64,000 nt of DNA. Origin: JANNNF01 sp040385825. GTDB lineage: Bacteria; Pseudomonadota; Alphaproteobacteria; Rhodobacterales; Rhodobacteraceae. Every line of letters begins with the position of its first letter. Position 1 is the stretch's first letter. Shown here in pieces: positions 8,001 through 16,763 of this stretch. The notes under the pieces were generated by a model that had not been told where the DNA came from, ran no database searches, and worked only from the letters and a program-made list of their open reading frames with translations. The stretch lies in contig JAZKGQ010000018.1 of the NCBI GenBank assembly GCA_040385825.1, forward strand, positions 75,546-139,545, written 5' to 3'. The translations under genes and the position numbers were made by a program.

Positions 8001-9293
8001 ATGAAATCCCGCCCGCGCATCACGATTTCGCAGACCCAACGGCTGGCGCTGAATGCGGGGCTTGTGGCCTCGATCCAGATATTGCGCACCGATGCGGCAG
8101 GGCTGACCCGCTATCTGGAGGAACAGGCCGCCGACAACCCGCAACTGGTGCTGGACCGCCCGCCGCCCGGCGACTGGTTGCCGCGCTGGTCGGATGTGCT
8201 GGCAGGTGATGGGCGCGGGGGCGAGGCTGTCGCCAGCGCCGGACCCAGCCTGATTGCCCATGTGATGGCGCAGATCGGGGGCCTGGCGCTGCCCTTGCCC
8301 GATCAGGCGCTGGCGATGGCCTTTGCCGATGCGCTGGAACCGTCGGGCTGGCTGGGGCGATCCGTGCAGGCGATTGCGCAAGGGGCGGGCCAGCCCGTTG
8401 CAAAGGCCGAGGCGGTGCTGGCGCGGCTGCACCGGTTTGACCCGCCGGGCCTCTTTGCCCGCGATCTGGCGGAATGTCTGCGCCTTCAGGCGGCCGAGGC
8501 CGATCTGCTGACGCCCCCGCTGGCGCGGATGATCGACAATCTGGCGCTGCTGGCCAGCGGCGATACCGCCCGCATCGCCCTACAGCTGCACCTGACCGAG
8601 ACCCAGGTCACGGCCTGCCTGCGCACCCTGCGCAGCTTTGACCCCAAACCCGGCGCGCAGTTCGAACCCATGGCCGCCCCGGTGCGCGAACCCGATCTGG
8701 TGGCGACCAAAGGCCCCGAAGGCTGGGCGGTGGCCTTGAACCGCGGCGCGCTGCCCACGCTGCGGCTGGCCCCCGAGAAAGGGCCGGGGCGGGCCGAGGC
8801 GCGGGCGCTGATGCGGCTGGTCGAGGGGCGCAATGCCACGCTGTTGCAGGTGGGGGCCGAGGTCTTGCTGCGCCAGACGGCGGCGCTGGACGAGGGGCCG
8901 GGGGCTCTGGTGCCGATGACGATGGCCGATGTGGCCCATGTGCTGCGCCTGAACCAGAGCACCATCAGCCGGATCGTGGCGGGGGTGTCGGTGGACACGC
9001 CGCGCGGCACCTGGTGGTTGCGCGCGCTGTTCACGGGCCGGGTGGGGGGCGAGGATGGCAAGGCGGCAGGGGCCTTGCGCGACGCGCTGGCCCGGCTGAT
9101 CGCGGCGGAAGACCGCGCGGCCCCGCTTTCGGACGATGCCCTTGCAAAGGCGCTCGGCAGCGACGGGGCCGAGGTCGCCCGCCGCACTGTGGCCAAATAC
9201 CGGGCGGCGCTGAAAATCGCGCCCGCACATCGCAGGCGCATCCGGCCCGTGCTGGCGCGCAAGGCGCGGGTCACGTCTGGGGGGCCAAACTGA
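8001..9293 (+). CDS. rpoN: RNA polymerase sigma-54 factor, short alphaproteobacterial form
   Basis: A 430-residue sigma-54 factor that directs RNA polymerase to -24/-12 promoters with enhancer-binding activators. The N-terminal region I is Gln/Leu-rich (ISQTQRLALNAGLVASIQIL). The usual acidic region II is almost absent, as in other short Rhodobacter RpoN proteins. The helix-turn-helix (ADVAHVLRLNQSTISRIV, about residues 312-329) and the RpoN box ARRTVAKYR near the C-terminus are intact. The ATG at 8001 has no strong ribosome-binding site. It is divergent from selD (185 bp) and followed 75 bp later by the hydantoinase-like gene. Rhodobacter species often carry several rpoN copies; which one this is cannot be decided here. 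Confidence 0.9.
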   Translation: MKSRPRITISQTQRLALNAGLVASIQILRTDAAGLTRYLEEQAADNPQLVLDRPPPGDWLPRWSDVLAGDGRGGEAVASAGPSLIAHVMAQIGGLALPLPDQALAMAFADALEPSGWLGRSVQAIAQGAGQPVAKAEAVLARLHRFDPPGLFARDLAECLRLQAAEADLLTPPLARMIDNLALLASGDTARIALQLHLTETQVTACLRTLRSFDPKPGAQFEPMAAPVREPDLVATKGPEGWAVALNRGALPTLRLAPEKGPGRAEARALMRLVEGRNATLLQVGAEVLLRQTAALDEGPGALVPMTMADVAHVLRLNQSTISRIVAGVSVDTPRGTWWLRALFTGRVGGEDGKAAGALRDALARLIAAEDRAAPLSDDALAKALGSDGAEVARRTVAKYRAALKIAPAHRRRIRPVLARKARVTSGGPN

Positions 9294-9368
9294 CCGGCTG
9301 ATCTTGCCATTGCCGCAGCCACGGTGCAGCAAAGGCGGAACAGTCTGACAGAACGGAACCCCTGACCC

Positions 9369-11390
9369 ATGGCCTATTTTCTGGGCGTCGATACCGGCGG
9401 CACCTACACCGATGCGGTGATACTGGACGAGGCGGCAACGCAGGTGGTCGGCAAGGCCAAGGCCCTGACCTCGCGCCACGATCTGGCGGTGGGCATCGGG
9501 CAGGCGGTGGATGCGGCGCTGGCGGCCGCAGGGGTATCGGCGGATCAGGTGGCCCTGGTGTCGCTGTCCACCACGCTTGCCACCAATGCGCTGGTCGAAG
9601 GGCAGGGGGGGCGGGTCGCTCTGGTCTTCATCGGGTTTGACGAGGCCGATCTGGCGCGGGGTGGCCTGTCCGAGGCGCTGAACGGCGATCCGGTGATCCA
9701 TCTGCCCGGCGGGCACAGCCATGCGGGCACGGAAACCGCCCCGCTCGATCTTGCCGCGCTGGAGCAGGCGGTGGCGGGCCTCGGCGATCAGGTGATGGGC
9801 TTTGCCATCGCCGCCCGCTTTGCCACCCGCAACGCGGCGCATGAGGTGGCCGCGCGCGATGTGATCCGCCGGGCAACAGGCCGCCCCGTCACCTGTTCGC
9901 ATGAATTGTCGGCGCAGTTGAACGGGCCAAAGCGGGCGCTTACGGCGGTGCTGAACGCAAGGCTGATCGGCATGATCGACCGGCTGGTCGCGGCCTGTGA
10001 GCGGCATCTGGCCGCCATCGGCATTTCTGCCCCTCTGATGGTGGTGCGCGGCGATGGCGCGCTGATCTCTGCCGCCATGGTGCGCGAACGGCCGATCGAG
10101 ACGATCCTCTCTGGCCCCGCCGCCAGCATCGTCGGCGCGCGCTGGCTGACCGGGGCGCAGGATGCGCTGGTGTCGGACATCGGCGGCACCACCACCGACA
10201 TCGCCCTGCTGAAGGATGGCCTGCCCGAGATCGACCCCATGGGCGCGCGGGTGGGCGGTTTCCGCACCATGGTCGAGGCCGTGGCGATGCGCACCACGGG
10301 CCTTGGCGGTGACAGTGAGGTGCATCTGGTGACCGCGGGCCTGACCGGGGGCCTGCGCCTTGGCCCCCGCCGTCTGATGCCGGTGTCCTTGCTGGCGGTG
10401 GATCATGGGGCGATGGTGCATGCAGCGCTTGACCGCTGGCTGTCGGACGATGCGGTGGGCGAACAGGACGGGCGGTTTGTCATTCCGATGACGGTGCAGG
10501 GGGGGCAGTCGGGCGGGCTGTCTGCGCGCGAGGCTGCCGTTCTGGCCCGCATCACCGCGCCGATGCAGATGTCCGCCGCCCTGACCTCTCGGCTTGAAGT
10601 TGCCGCTTTGGAACGGCTGGTGGCGCGCGGGCTGGTGATGCTCTGCGGTGTGACGCCTTCCGATGCCGCCCATGTGCTGGGCCGCCAGTCGGGCTGGGAC
10701 GCGGCAGCGGCGCAAAAGGCCGTCATCCTGCTTGCCCGTCGCCGCACCGGGGCGGGCGAACGCTTTGCCCCTGATGCCACCCATCTGGCCGCCGCGATCA
10801 TCGACCAATTGACGGCGCAGACAGTCGATTGCCTGCTGGAGGCCGCGTATGGCGAAGACCCCGCCTTTGCCGCCGACGCGCCCGAAACGCTGGCCCGTCA
10901 CCGCCTGACCGTGGCGGGGCTGGATCACCACCGGGGGGTCATTCACCTGACCGCGCGTCTTGGCGTGCCGGTGATCGGGCTTGGGGCGTCTGCCCCCACC
11001 TATTACGGCGCGGTCGGTGCACGGCTTGGATGTGACATGATCCTGCCCGAACATGCAGGTGTCGCCAATGCCATCGGGGCGGTGGCGGGGCAGGTCAGCC
11101 AGCGCGCCACGGGCATCGTCTCCAGCCCGGCCGAGGGCCGCTTTACCGCCCATCTGGCCACCGGATTGCAGCATTTCCCCGACCGCGACATGGCCTTGGC
11201 CGCGATGGAGGCTGCGCTGGTGACCGAAGCCTCCACCCGCGCCCGTGCCGCCGGGGCGGTCGATCTGCGCCTGAGCGTGACCCGCGACATCCGCGAGGCC
11301 GAGATCGAGGGCAGGCTGATGTTCGTCGAAGCCACGATTGCCGCCACCGCCTCGGGCCGCCCGCGTGTGGCGCATGAGGTGGCCGAGTAG
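9369..11390 (+). CDS. Hydantoinase/oxoprolinase family protein, HyuA-like subunit
   Basis: A 673-residue protein of the hydantoinase A/oxoprolinase/acetone carboxylase beta family, usual length about 680. The N-terminal actin-like ATPase fold shows DTGGTYTDAV (8-17) and SLSTTLATNAL. The second phosphate-binding motif is SDIGGTTTDIAL near residue 270. Family members open cyclic amides or activate substrates at the cost of ATP, usually with a HyuB partner gene; no hyuB is present beside it. The substrate is therefore unknown, and a 5-oxoprolinase or hydantoinase label would be a guess. The gene is monocistronic by position, ending 64 bp before the tRNA-Met promoter. Confidence 0.85.
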   Translation: MAYFLGVDTGGTYTDAVILDEAATQVVGKAKALTSRHDLAVGIGQAVDAALAAAGVSADQVALVSLSTTLATNALVEGQGGRVALVFIGFDEADLARGGLSEALNGDPVIHLPGGHSHAGTETAPLDLAALEQAVAGLGDQVMGFAIAARFATRNAAHEVAARDVIRRATGRPVTCSHELSAQLNGPKRALTAVLNARLIGMIDRLVAACERHLAAIGISAPLMVVRGDGALISAAMVRERPIETILSGPAASIVGARWLTGAQDALVSDIGGTTTDIALLKDGLPEIDPMGARVGGFRTMVEAVAMRTTGLGGDSEVHLVTAGLTGGLRLGPRRLMPVSLLAVDHGAMVHAALDRWLSDDAVGEQDGRFVIPMTVQGGQSGGLSAREAAVLARITAPMQMSAALTSRLEVAALERLVARGLVMLCGVTPSDAAHVLGRQSGWDAAAAQKAVILLARRRTGAGERFAPDATHLAAAIIDQLTAQTVDCLLEAAYGEDPAFAADAPETLARHRLTVAGLDHHRGVIHLTARLGVPVIGLGASAPTYYGAVGARLGCDMILPEHAGVANAIGAVAGQVSQRATGIVSSPAEGRFTAHLATGLQHFPDRDMALAAMEAALVTEASTRARAAGAVDLRLSVTRDIREAEIEGRLMFVEATIAATASGRPRVAHEVAE

Positions 11391-11454
11391 GCGGATGCCG
11401 CAGCGTCGCGCGGCCCGCGTCACCCCCCACATCGCCGCCCCGCACGATTAGCCC

Positions 11455-11483
11455 TTGACGCCCCCCGGCACCTTGCCTATCCA
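11455..11483 (+). promoter_or_regulatory. Sigma-70 type promoter of tRNA-Met
   Basis: TTGACG (11455-11460) and TATCCA (11478-11483) are separated by exactly 17 bp. The predicted start point falls just upstream of the tRNA at 11494. Similar 17-bp-spaced promoters are seen before ffh and atpI. Confidence 0.7.
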
Positions 11484-11493
11484 GCCGCTCAAT

Positions 11494-11570
11494 GGCTAGG
11501 TAGCTCAGCTGGTTAGAGCACGTGACTCATAATCACGGGGTCGGGGGTTCGAGTCCCCCCCTCGCCACCA
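11494..11570 (+). tRNA. tRNA-Met(CAU), elongator type
   Basis: A complete 77-nt cloverleaf with the CCA end encoded. D-arm GCTC/GAGC, anticodon stem CGTGA/TCACG with loop CTCATAA (anticodon CAT), and T-arm GGGGG/CCCCC with TTCGAGT loop are all intact. The sequence pattern (GGCTA start, AGCTCAG, GGTTAGAGCA) matches elongator Met tRNA rather than the initiator or the Ile2 tRNA. One oddity is the acceptor stem: GGCTAGG against CCTCGCC leaves a T-C mismatch at the fourth pair. Confidence 0.95.
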
Positions 11571-11790
11571 CTTTCCCCACATGCCGCATGGTCTGAAAAA
11601 CTTTGCTGCCGTCTCAACAGGTTTGGGGCTGGTCGCCTTGGTTCCTTCGCCTGACAGCCTGCTGCCGGGAGGTACGCAACCAAAGGAATCGCCACACTCG
11701 CGCGCCTTGCGATCCTGCTTGCGCCGGGCACGGCTTGGCCTAACGTGGGGCGTGGTGCCCCGATGGGGTGGTTTTGCGACAGGATATGCC

Positions 11791-12483
11791 ATGACCGATG
11801 CCCCCGGAACCGTTCCCAGAACCGCCGCAACGGCGGTGGTGCATGTCGACGATGACCGCTTCAGGGTGACGGAGTGGCAGTTTGCACCGGGGGCGGAAAC
11901 CGGCTGGCACCGGCATGGCCATGATTATGTGATCGTGCCGCTGACCGATGGCTGCCTCGGGCTGGAACTGCCGGATGCGGGGCAGGCGCAGGCGGCGCTG
12001 ACGGCGGGTCTGCCCTATTCGCGCCGGGTGGGGGTCGAGCATAACGTGATCAACGCAGGCCCCGCGCCGCTGGCGTTTCTGGAGGTCGAGGTGGTCGATG
12101 ATGCGCAGGCGCATCGCAGGCGGCAGACCCTGATCCGGATGATGGCGGCGTTCAACGCCCGCGATCTGGACGGGGTGATGGCCTGCATGGCGGCGGATTG
12201 CGCCTTTCACGCCTCGGCGGGCCCGACGGCGGATGGCACCCGCTATATCGGCCCCGACGCCGTGCGCGCGGCGTTTCAGCAGGTGCTGGATGCCTTCCCG
12301 CTGGCCCAGTGGACGCAGGGCCAGCATCAGGTGCTGGGCGAGGTGGGCCTGTCGACCTGGCGCTTCGTGGGCCGGGATGCCGCAGGGCAGGCGGTGGATG
12401 TGCAGGGCTGTGACCTGTTCAGCTTTGCCGGTGATCTGATCCGCCTGAAGGACAGTTTCCGCAAGCAGCACAAGCCCGGCTGA
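11791..12483 (+). CDS. Cupin domain fused to a SnoaL-like domain, function unknown
   Basis: A 230-residue protein with two small domains. Residues 1-110 form a cupin barrel with the metal-site pattern GWHRHGHDYVIVP and a second histidine in GVEHNVIN. Residues 113-228 form an NTF2/SnoaL-like fold (MMAAFNARDLDGVMACMAADCAFHASAG, FRKQHKPG end). The first domain resembles the cupins of quercetinase or mannose isomerase type; SnoaL domains act as cyclases, isomerases or ligand binders. No reaction can be assigned. ATG 11791 is preferred because the in-frame upstream part to 11581 abuts the tRNA and looks non-coding. The gene is convergent with the GNAT gene, 32 bp away. Confidence 0.75.
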   Translation: MTDAPGTVPRTAATAVVHVDDDRFRVTEWQFAPGAETGWHRHGHDYVIVPLTDGCLGLELPDAGQAQAALTAGLPYSRRVGVEHNVINAGPAPLAFLEVEVVDDAQAHRRRQTLIRMMAAFNARDLDGVMACMAADCAFHASAGPTADGTRYIGPDAVRAAFQQVLDAFPLAQWTQGQHQVLGEVGLSTWRFVGRDAAGQAVDVQGCDLFSFAGDLIRLKDSFRKQHKPG

Positions 12484-12515
12484 CCCCTGCGCCCGCCTTG
12501 CATCTTGCGCCCGGC

Positions 12516-12962
12516 TTACATCTTTCGACTGTATTTCACGAAGGGCGTCAGGGTGCCGATCCGGTCATAGAGCGTGCGGGCGGTCACGTTGAATTCCTGG
12601 GTCATCCAGTAGACGGCAGGCGCGCCAGCCCGGTCGGCGGCGGCATAGACGGCCTCGATCAGCGCGCGGCCCATGCCGGTGCCCCGCGCCTCGGGCGAGA
12701 CGAACAGGTCTTGCAGATAGCAGACGTTTTCCACCTTCCAGGCATGGCGATGAAACAGGTAATGCGTCAGGCCAAGCGGGCGGCCGTCCACCTCGGCGAT
12801 GAAGCCGTTGTAATCTTGCGGATCATTGCCCAGAAGGCGGGCAAAGGTGCTGGCATAGATCGGCTCGGGCAGGGTGGTTTCATAATAGGTCAGATAGCCG
12901 GTCCACAGACGCGCCCAATCGGCGTAGTCATCGGCGGTCAGCGGGCGGATCAGAACGGTCAT
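12516..12962 (-). CDS. GNAT family N-acetyltransferase
   Basis: A 148-residue GNAT acetyltransferase that would transfer acetyl from acetyl-CoA to an amine. Motif A is clear: QDLFVSPEARGTGMGRALIEAVY (about 86-108), with the Q/R-x-x-G-x-G/A loop as RGTGMG. The C-terminal WMTQEFNVTARTLYDRIG matches motif B, where N and Y contact CoA. The start is set at the ATG that begins MTVLIRPLTADDYADW, the normal GNAT N-terminus; the 44-codon extension upstream is low complexity. The substrate is unknown. Spermidine/diamine N-acetyltransferase-like proteins have a similar layout. Confidence 0.8.
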   Translation of the reverse strand: MTVLIRPLTADDYADWARLWTGYLTYYETTLPEPIYASTFARLLGNDPQDYNGFIAEVDGRPLGLTHYLFHRHAWKVENVCYLQDLFVSPEARGTGMGRALIEAVYAAADRAGAPAVYWMTQEFNVTARTLYDRIGTLTPFVKYSRKM

Positions 12963-13092
12963 GGCAGCAGCCTTTCGCAAATTCACATCGCCACAGGTGT
13001 CGCCTGCCGCCCCTGTTTTCGCAAGCCCGTGCATGCCGCCCGCCGCGCGGATTTTCCCGCCGGAAAAGGGGGGAGTCCGGTTTGCGGCACCC

Positions 13093-13160
13093 AAGCGTCA
13101 GGACAGCGGGGCAGGGGCAGGGGGGGCAGGGGCAGGGGGGGCAGGGGCCTGCTGACGCTT
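13093..13160. repeat. G-rich 15-bp tandem repeat inside an inverted repeat
   Basis: Between 13108 and 13148 the unit GGGGCAGGGGCAGGG is repeated about 2.7 times on the + strand. It is flanked by a 9-bp inverted repeat, AAGCGTCAG (13093-13101) and CTGACGCTT (13152-13160). The runs of four to seven G allow a G-quadruplex. It lies 118 bp upstream of the RTX gene, in the divergent spacer with the GNAT gene. Confidence 0.8.
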
Positions 13161-13277
13161 CAGGCAGGCGGCCCGTGCAAAACCCGGCCTTTTCGTACCA
13201 CGCGAATTGACGCAGGGGCATGCGGCGGCTAGCGTTTCGCACATCGTCTTGGCGCATATCCGTTTCAGGAGCATTTC

Positions 13278-14300
13278 ATGGCCACCATCACTTTTGGCGC
13301 AGGCATTTCCGGCAATGTGGCGCTGGTTATCAATCTGATCGACAGTCTGACATCGGATGCAAGCCTGACCGGCTTTTCCCCGACGCAGATCACCTTTCAG
13401 GACGGCGATCGCCTGTTCGTGGTGACGGGCACCGGGTTTGTGGCAAACCTTGTGACCCAGCAACTGACCGGTGGCGTGATCAACCAGATCAGCGTGACCA
13501 ACGCAGGCACCCCCGAAGTCACCATCGGCAGCATCGGCCTGCTTGCGGTCGACCTGAACGCGGCCCTTGTGGCCGAGGACAGCGGGGCCGACATTGCGGC
13601 GCTGGAAACCCTGCTGACCGGGTTGAGCTATGATTACAACGGTGTGGCCGGGGCCGATGTGCTGCGCGCGACCACGCGGTCCTCGGACGGGGTTCTGCTG
13701 AACCTGCGGGGGAATGACACGTTCGATCTGTTCGGCGGCAATGACAACGTGTTCATGGGCGACGGCAATGATCAGGGGTTTGGCGGCAGCGGCCGTGACA
13801 CGTTGGGCGGCGGCAATGGCAATGACACCCTCACCGGACAGAGCGGCAATGACAGCCTGTCTGGCGGGGCGGGCAATGACGCGCTGAACGGCAATGCGGG
13901 CGATGATCACCTGATCGGCGATACGGGCAATGATCGGATCAAGGGCGGCACCGGGGACGACAGCCTGTCGGGCGGCGCGGGGCGTGACATCCTGTACGGC
14001 GAAGGCGACGGCGACCATTTCATATTCGGCTCGGTGGTCGATACGGGCAACGGGGCCACCCGCGACCAGATCGCCGATTTCGACCGGACCGAAGGTGATG
14101 TGATCGACCTGACCGGCTTTGGTCTGGTTGCCTTCCGTGGCAGCCTTGGCTTCAGCAACGCAGGCCCTTCGGCGCGGTGGGTGGTCAGTGGTGGCAACAA
14201 TGTGCTGTTGCAGATCGATTCCGACGGTGACCGCGATGTGGACGGCACCATCCTGATCCTGAACCACACCAGCCTGCTGGCCGGTGATGTGCTGATCTGA
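13278..14300 (+). CDS. RTX calcium-binding repeat protein, predicted type I secreted
   Basis: A 340-residue protein without an N-terminal signal peptide. Residues about 145-255 hold a run of glycine/aspartate nonapeptides of the GGxGxDxL type (for example GGSGRDTLGGGNGNDTL, LSGGAGNDAL, LSGGAGRDIL). These form a calcium-binding beta-roll. Such repeats mark proteins exported by ABC/MFP/TolC type I systems, whose signal is at the C-terminus; the end (TILILNHTSLLAGDVLI) fits that. The N-terminal 140 residues match no domain I recognise. No type I secretion genes lie nearby, so the exporter must be elsewhere. The start is supported by TCAGGAGCA upstream. Confidence 0.85.
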   Translation: MATITFGAGISGNVALVINLIDSLTSDASLTGFSPTQITFQDGDRLFVVTGTGFVANLVTQQLTGGVINQISVTNAGTPEVTIGSIGLLAVDLNAALVAEDSGADIAALETLLTGLSYDYNGVAGADVLRATTRSSDGVLLNLRGNDTFDLFGGNDNVFMGDGNDQGFGGSGRDTLGGGNGNDTLTGQSGNDSLSGGAGNDALNGNAGDDHLIGDTGNDRIKGGTGDDSLSGGAGRDILYGEGDGDHFIFGSVVDTGNGATRDQIADFDRTEGDVIDLTGFGLVAFRGSLGFSNAGPSARWVVSGGNNVLLQIDSDGDRDVDGTILILNHTSLLAGDVLI

Positions 14301-14312
14301 CAGCGGGGCGGT

Positions 14313-15587
14313 TCAGCGAAACCGCCGCGCGGCCTCGATCGCCAGCCCCAGACCTACGCTGCCGAACATGTCGCCGGTGGCGATGCGGGCGCCGGGCAGG
14401 GTTGCCTCGACCGCGCGGCGCACCACGGGCAGGTGGCTTGACCCGCCGGTCATGAACACGGTGGCAATCCGGGCGGGGGCCGTGCCCGCCTGCGCCAGCA
14501 CGCGGTCAAACAGGGCAGTCAGCCGGGCAATGGCGGGGGCCACCACGGCCTCGAACGCCGCGCGGCGCGCCAGCGGGTTGGGGCCGCCGGTCAGGGCGTT
14601 CAGGTCCATCCGCGCCACATCGGCGTCCGACAGCGCGATTTTCGCGCCTTCGACCGCCATCGCCAGCGCATGGCCTGCGCGGGTGTTCACCACGCGGATC
14701 AGCCGGTCCAGCCGTTCGGGGTGGTCGGCCTCGTGCCGCAGGGCCTTGAGGTCGGCACTGGTGCGGGGGGTGTAGAGCATGTTGATCCGGTGCCAGGTCG
14801 CAAGGTCCAGATAGTAATGCTTTGGCATCGTGCCCCGCCCGCCGCCGGTGGGGGCGCCAAAGCCCAGCAAGGGCATCACCTCGGCCAGGCTGAGCATGCG
14901 GTCAAAGTCGGTGCCACCCAGCCGGATGCCGTCATTGCCCAGAATATCGCCTGCCCGGTCGGCGTGCAGCGCGGCCTCTGGCCCGACCCGCACCACCGAC
15001 ACATCCGACGTGCCGCCGCCGATGTCGACGATCAGCACCAGTTCCTCGCGCGCCACCGCCTGTTCATAATCCAGTGCTGCGGCAATCGGTTCATATTGAA
15101 ACGCGATCTCGGCAAAGCCGTTGGCGCGCGCGATATCCTCCAGCACGCCTTGGGCGGCCGCATCGCCCGCCGCGTCATCATCGACGAAATGCACCGGGCG
15201 GCCCAGCACGGCGCGGGTGACGGGGGCGCCTGCCTCGGCCTCGAGCCGGGCTTTCAGATGGCCAAAATAGGCGGCGACAATATCCTTGAACGACAGCGCC
15301 TTGTTGCCCACGCGGGTTCGTTCGTTGATCAGGCTGGACCCGAGCGTGCTTTTCAGCCCCCGCATCAGGCGGCCATCCTCGCCATCAGTATAGGCGGCGA
15401 CCGCAGCCCGCCCGAACAGCGGGGCCGCGCCATCGGCATCCCAGAACACGGCGCTTGGCAGGGTGGTCGCCGCGCCTTCCAGCGCGATCAGCCGGGCGCT
15501 GCCGCCCGAGGCCAGCCCGACGGTGGAGTTGGAGGTGCCAAAGTCGATGCCGCAGGACAGACGCGGGCCATTGGAAAGGGGGGTCAT
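14313..15587 (-). CDS. Hsp70 family protein, YegD-like
   Basis: A 424-residue protein consisting of the Hsp70/actin ATPase domain without the substrate-binding domain. Phosphate motif 1 is GIDFGTSNSTVGLA (13-26), the connecting motif is LVLIVDIGGGTSDVSVV, and the adenosine motif is TVFMTGGSSHLPVVRR near 380. The architecture and length match E. coli YegD, a chaperone-like protein of unknown client. It is convergent with the RTX gene (12 bp) and upstream of nothing obviously related. DnaK itself is ruled out by length and by absence of the C-terminal lid. Confidence 0.87.
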   Translation of the reverse strand: MTPLSNGPRLSCGIDFGTSNSTVGLASGGSARLIALEGAATTLPSAVFWDADGAAPLFGRAAVAAYTDGEDGRLMRGLKSTLGSSLINERTRVGNKALSFKDIVAAYFGHLKARLEAEAGAPVTRAVLGRPVHFVDDDAAGDAAAQGVLEDIARANGFAEIAFQYEPIAAALDYEQAVAREELVLIVDIGGGTSDVSVVRVGPEAALHADRAGDILGNDGIRLGGTDFDRMLSLAEVMPLLGFGAPTGGGRGTMPKHYYLDLATWHRINMLYTPRTSADLKALRHEADHPERLDRLIRVVNTRAGHALAMAVEGAKIALSDADVARMDLNALTGGPNPLARRAAFEAVVAPAIARLTALFDRVLAQAGTAPARIATVFMTGGSSHLPVVRRAVEATLPGARIATGDMFGSVGLGLAIEAARRFR

Positions 15588-15723
15588 GGAATGCTCCGAA
15601 AGGCGAACGGGGCAGGTAGCGGCGGGCAGGGCGGGTGTAAAGCCCTGTCAGCCCTTGGGTTTCAACGAAGGGCAAATCTTTGCGCCCGCCGCCCCGATTT
15701 CACCCTTCACCCCCGCCATGGGG

Positions 15724-16602
15724 TCAGATCGGCCAGCTTTTCGCCGCCTCTTTCAACTGCGCCAGCAGCGCCTGCACCTTGCGGGTGCGGTGCAGATCGA
15801 CATGGGTGACCAGCCACAACGGAGCCTCCCATTCCGGGCGGGGGGCCATCACCTCGACCAGATCATCGCGGGCTTCGGCCACATAGGCCGACAGAAACCC
15901 GATGCCGATGCCATCCCCGACAGCCCTGGTCAGCACGGCGGGTTCGGTGGCGCGGAAGGTGATGCTGTCGGGCGGGGCCGCGTTGCGCAGCCAGCGGTGA
16001 AACGGGGCGCGCGAGGCCTCGTTATCGGCGGTGACAAAGCGGTGGCCCGCGAAATCCGCCTCGGACGCGGGCAGGCCATGCTGCGCCACATAGGATCTGG
16101 CGGCATAAAGCCCGGTGCGCATCCGTGCCAGCGGCTGGGCCACGTTGTCGGGTTCTTCGGGGGCGGCGCCGGCGCGGATCGCCACATGGGCTTCGCCGTA
16201 ATCCAGCCGGAACACCCGCATGTCGGTCAGAAACCGCACCTGCACGCCGGGGTATTCGGACTGAAACTGGGCCAGCACCGGCACCAGCAGGTCGGACAGG
16301 CCGGCGATGGCGGTCACCACCATCTCGCCGGTGACGGTTTCGCCCTGCCCCTTGATGCGGCTGGACAGTTGCGCGAACTGTTCTTCGGTGGTCTGCGCCA
16401 CGGTCAGCAGGTCGCGCCCGGCCTCGGTGGGGGTATAGCCGCGGGCATGGCGCTGGAACAGCCGTGTGCCCATGCGCTTTTCCAGCGCGTCGATATGGCG
16501 GATGACGGTGGCATGATGCACGCCCAGCACATCCGCCGCGCCCGAAACAGTGCCAAGCCGGGCCACCTGATAGGCGGTGCGGATTTCATCCCAGTTTTCC
16601 AT
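15724..16602 (-). CDS. LysR-family transcriptional regulator
   Basis: A 292-residue LysR-type regulator. The N-terminal winged helix-turn-helix spans residues 1-62 (AYQVARLGTVSGAADVLGVHHATVIRHIDALE). The effector-binding domain follows from about residue 90, with the typical GIGIGFLSAYVA segment near 225. The start is MENWDEIR at 16602; the 44-residue upstream extension is unlike LysR proteins. The usual pattern of a divergent target gene is not seen: upstream is the 667-bp non-coding stretch before ffh. A 7-bp hairpin CTGTGCG/CGCACAG (16624-16641) lies in the leader. The regulated pathway is unknown. Confidence 0.87.
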   Translation of the reverse strand: MENWDEIRTAYQVARLGTVSGAADVLGVHHATVIRHIDALEKRMGTRLFQRHARGYTPTEAGRDLLTVAQTTEEQFAQLSSRIKGQGETVTGEMVVTAIAGLSDLLVPVLAQFQSEYPGVQVRFLTDMRVFRLDYGEAHVAIRAGAAPEEPDNVAQPLARMRTGLYAARSYVAQHGLPASEADFAGHRFVTADNEASRAPFHRWLRNAAPPDSITFRATEPAVLTRAVGDGIGIGFLSAYVAEARDDLVEVMAPRPEWEAPLWLVTHVDLHRTRKVQALLAQLKEAAKSWPI

Positions 16603-16763
16603 GCGGGGCCTCTGTATGGTTCGCTGTGCGCTGACGCACAGAACGCCCGATTTGCCGCCCGCCCGCAAGGGCCAAACGGCTCTTGCGCCGCCCGGATTGC
16701 CCGCGGTCATCAAACTGCGCGGCATCCGCCGCATGCCTTTTCATATGGCGCTGCCGCGCCGCG

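Noticed and set aside
5605..8004. Long plus-strand open frame opposite selD
   Set aside because: Low-complexity Gly/Arg/His-rich translation, no ribosome-binding site; selD on the other strand has full domain motifs.
8580..11432. 950-codon minus-strand frame across rpoN and the hydantoinase-like gene
   Set aside because: It spans two genes with clear motifs on the opposite strand and has no recognisable domains.
11505..11792. Minus-strand ORF ending in the tRNA (PRPRDYESRAL-type tail)
   Set aside because: This translation is the well-known artefact of reading antisense through a tRNA gene.
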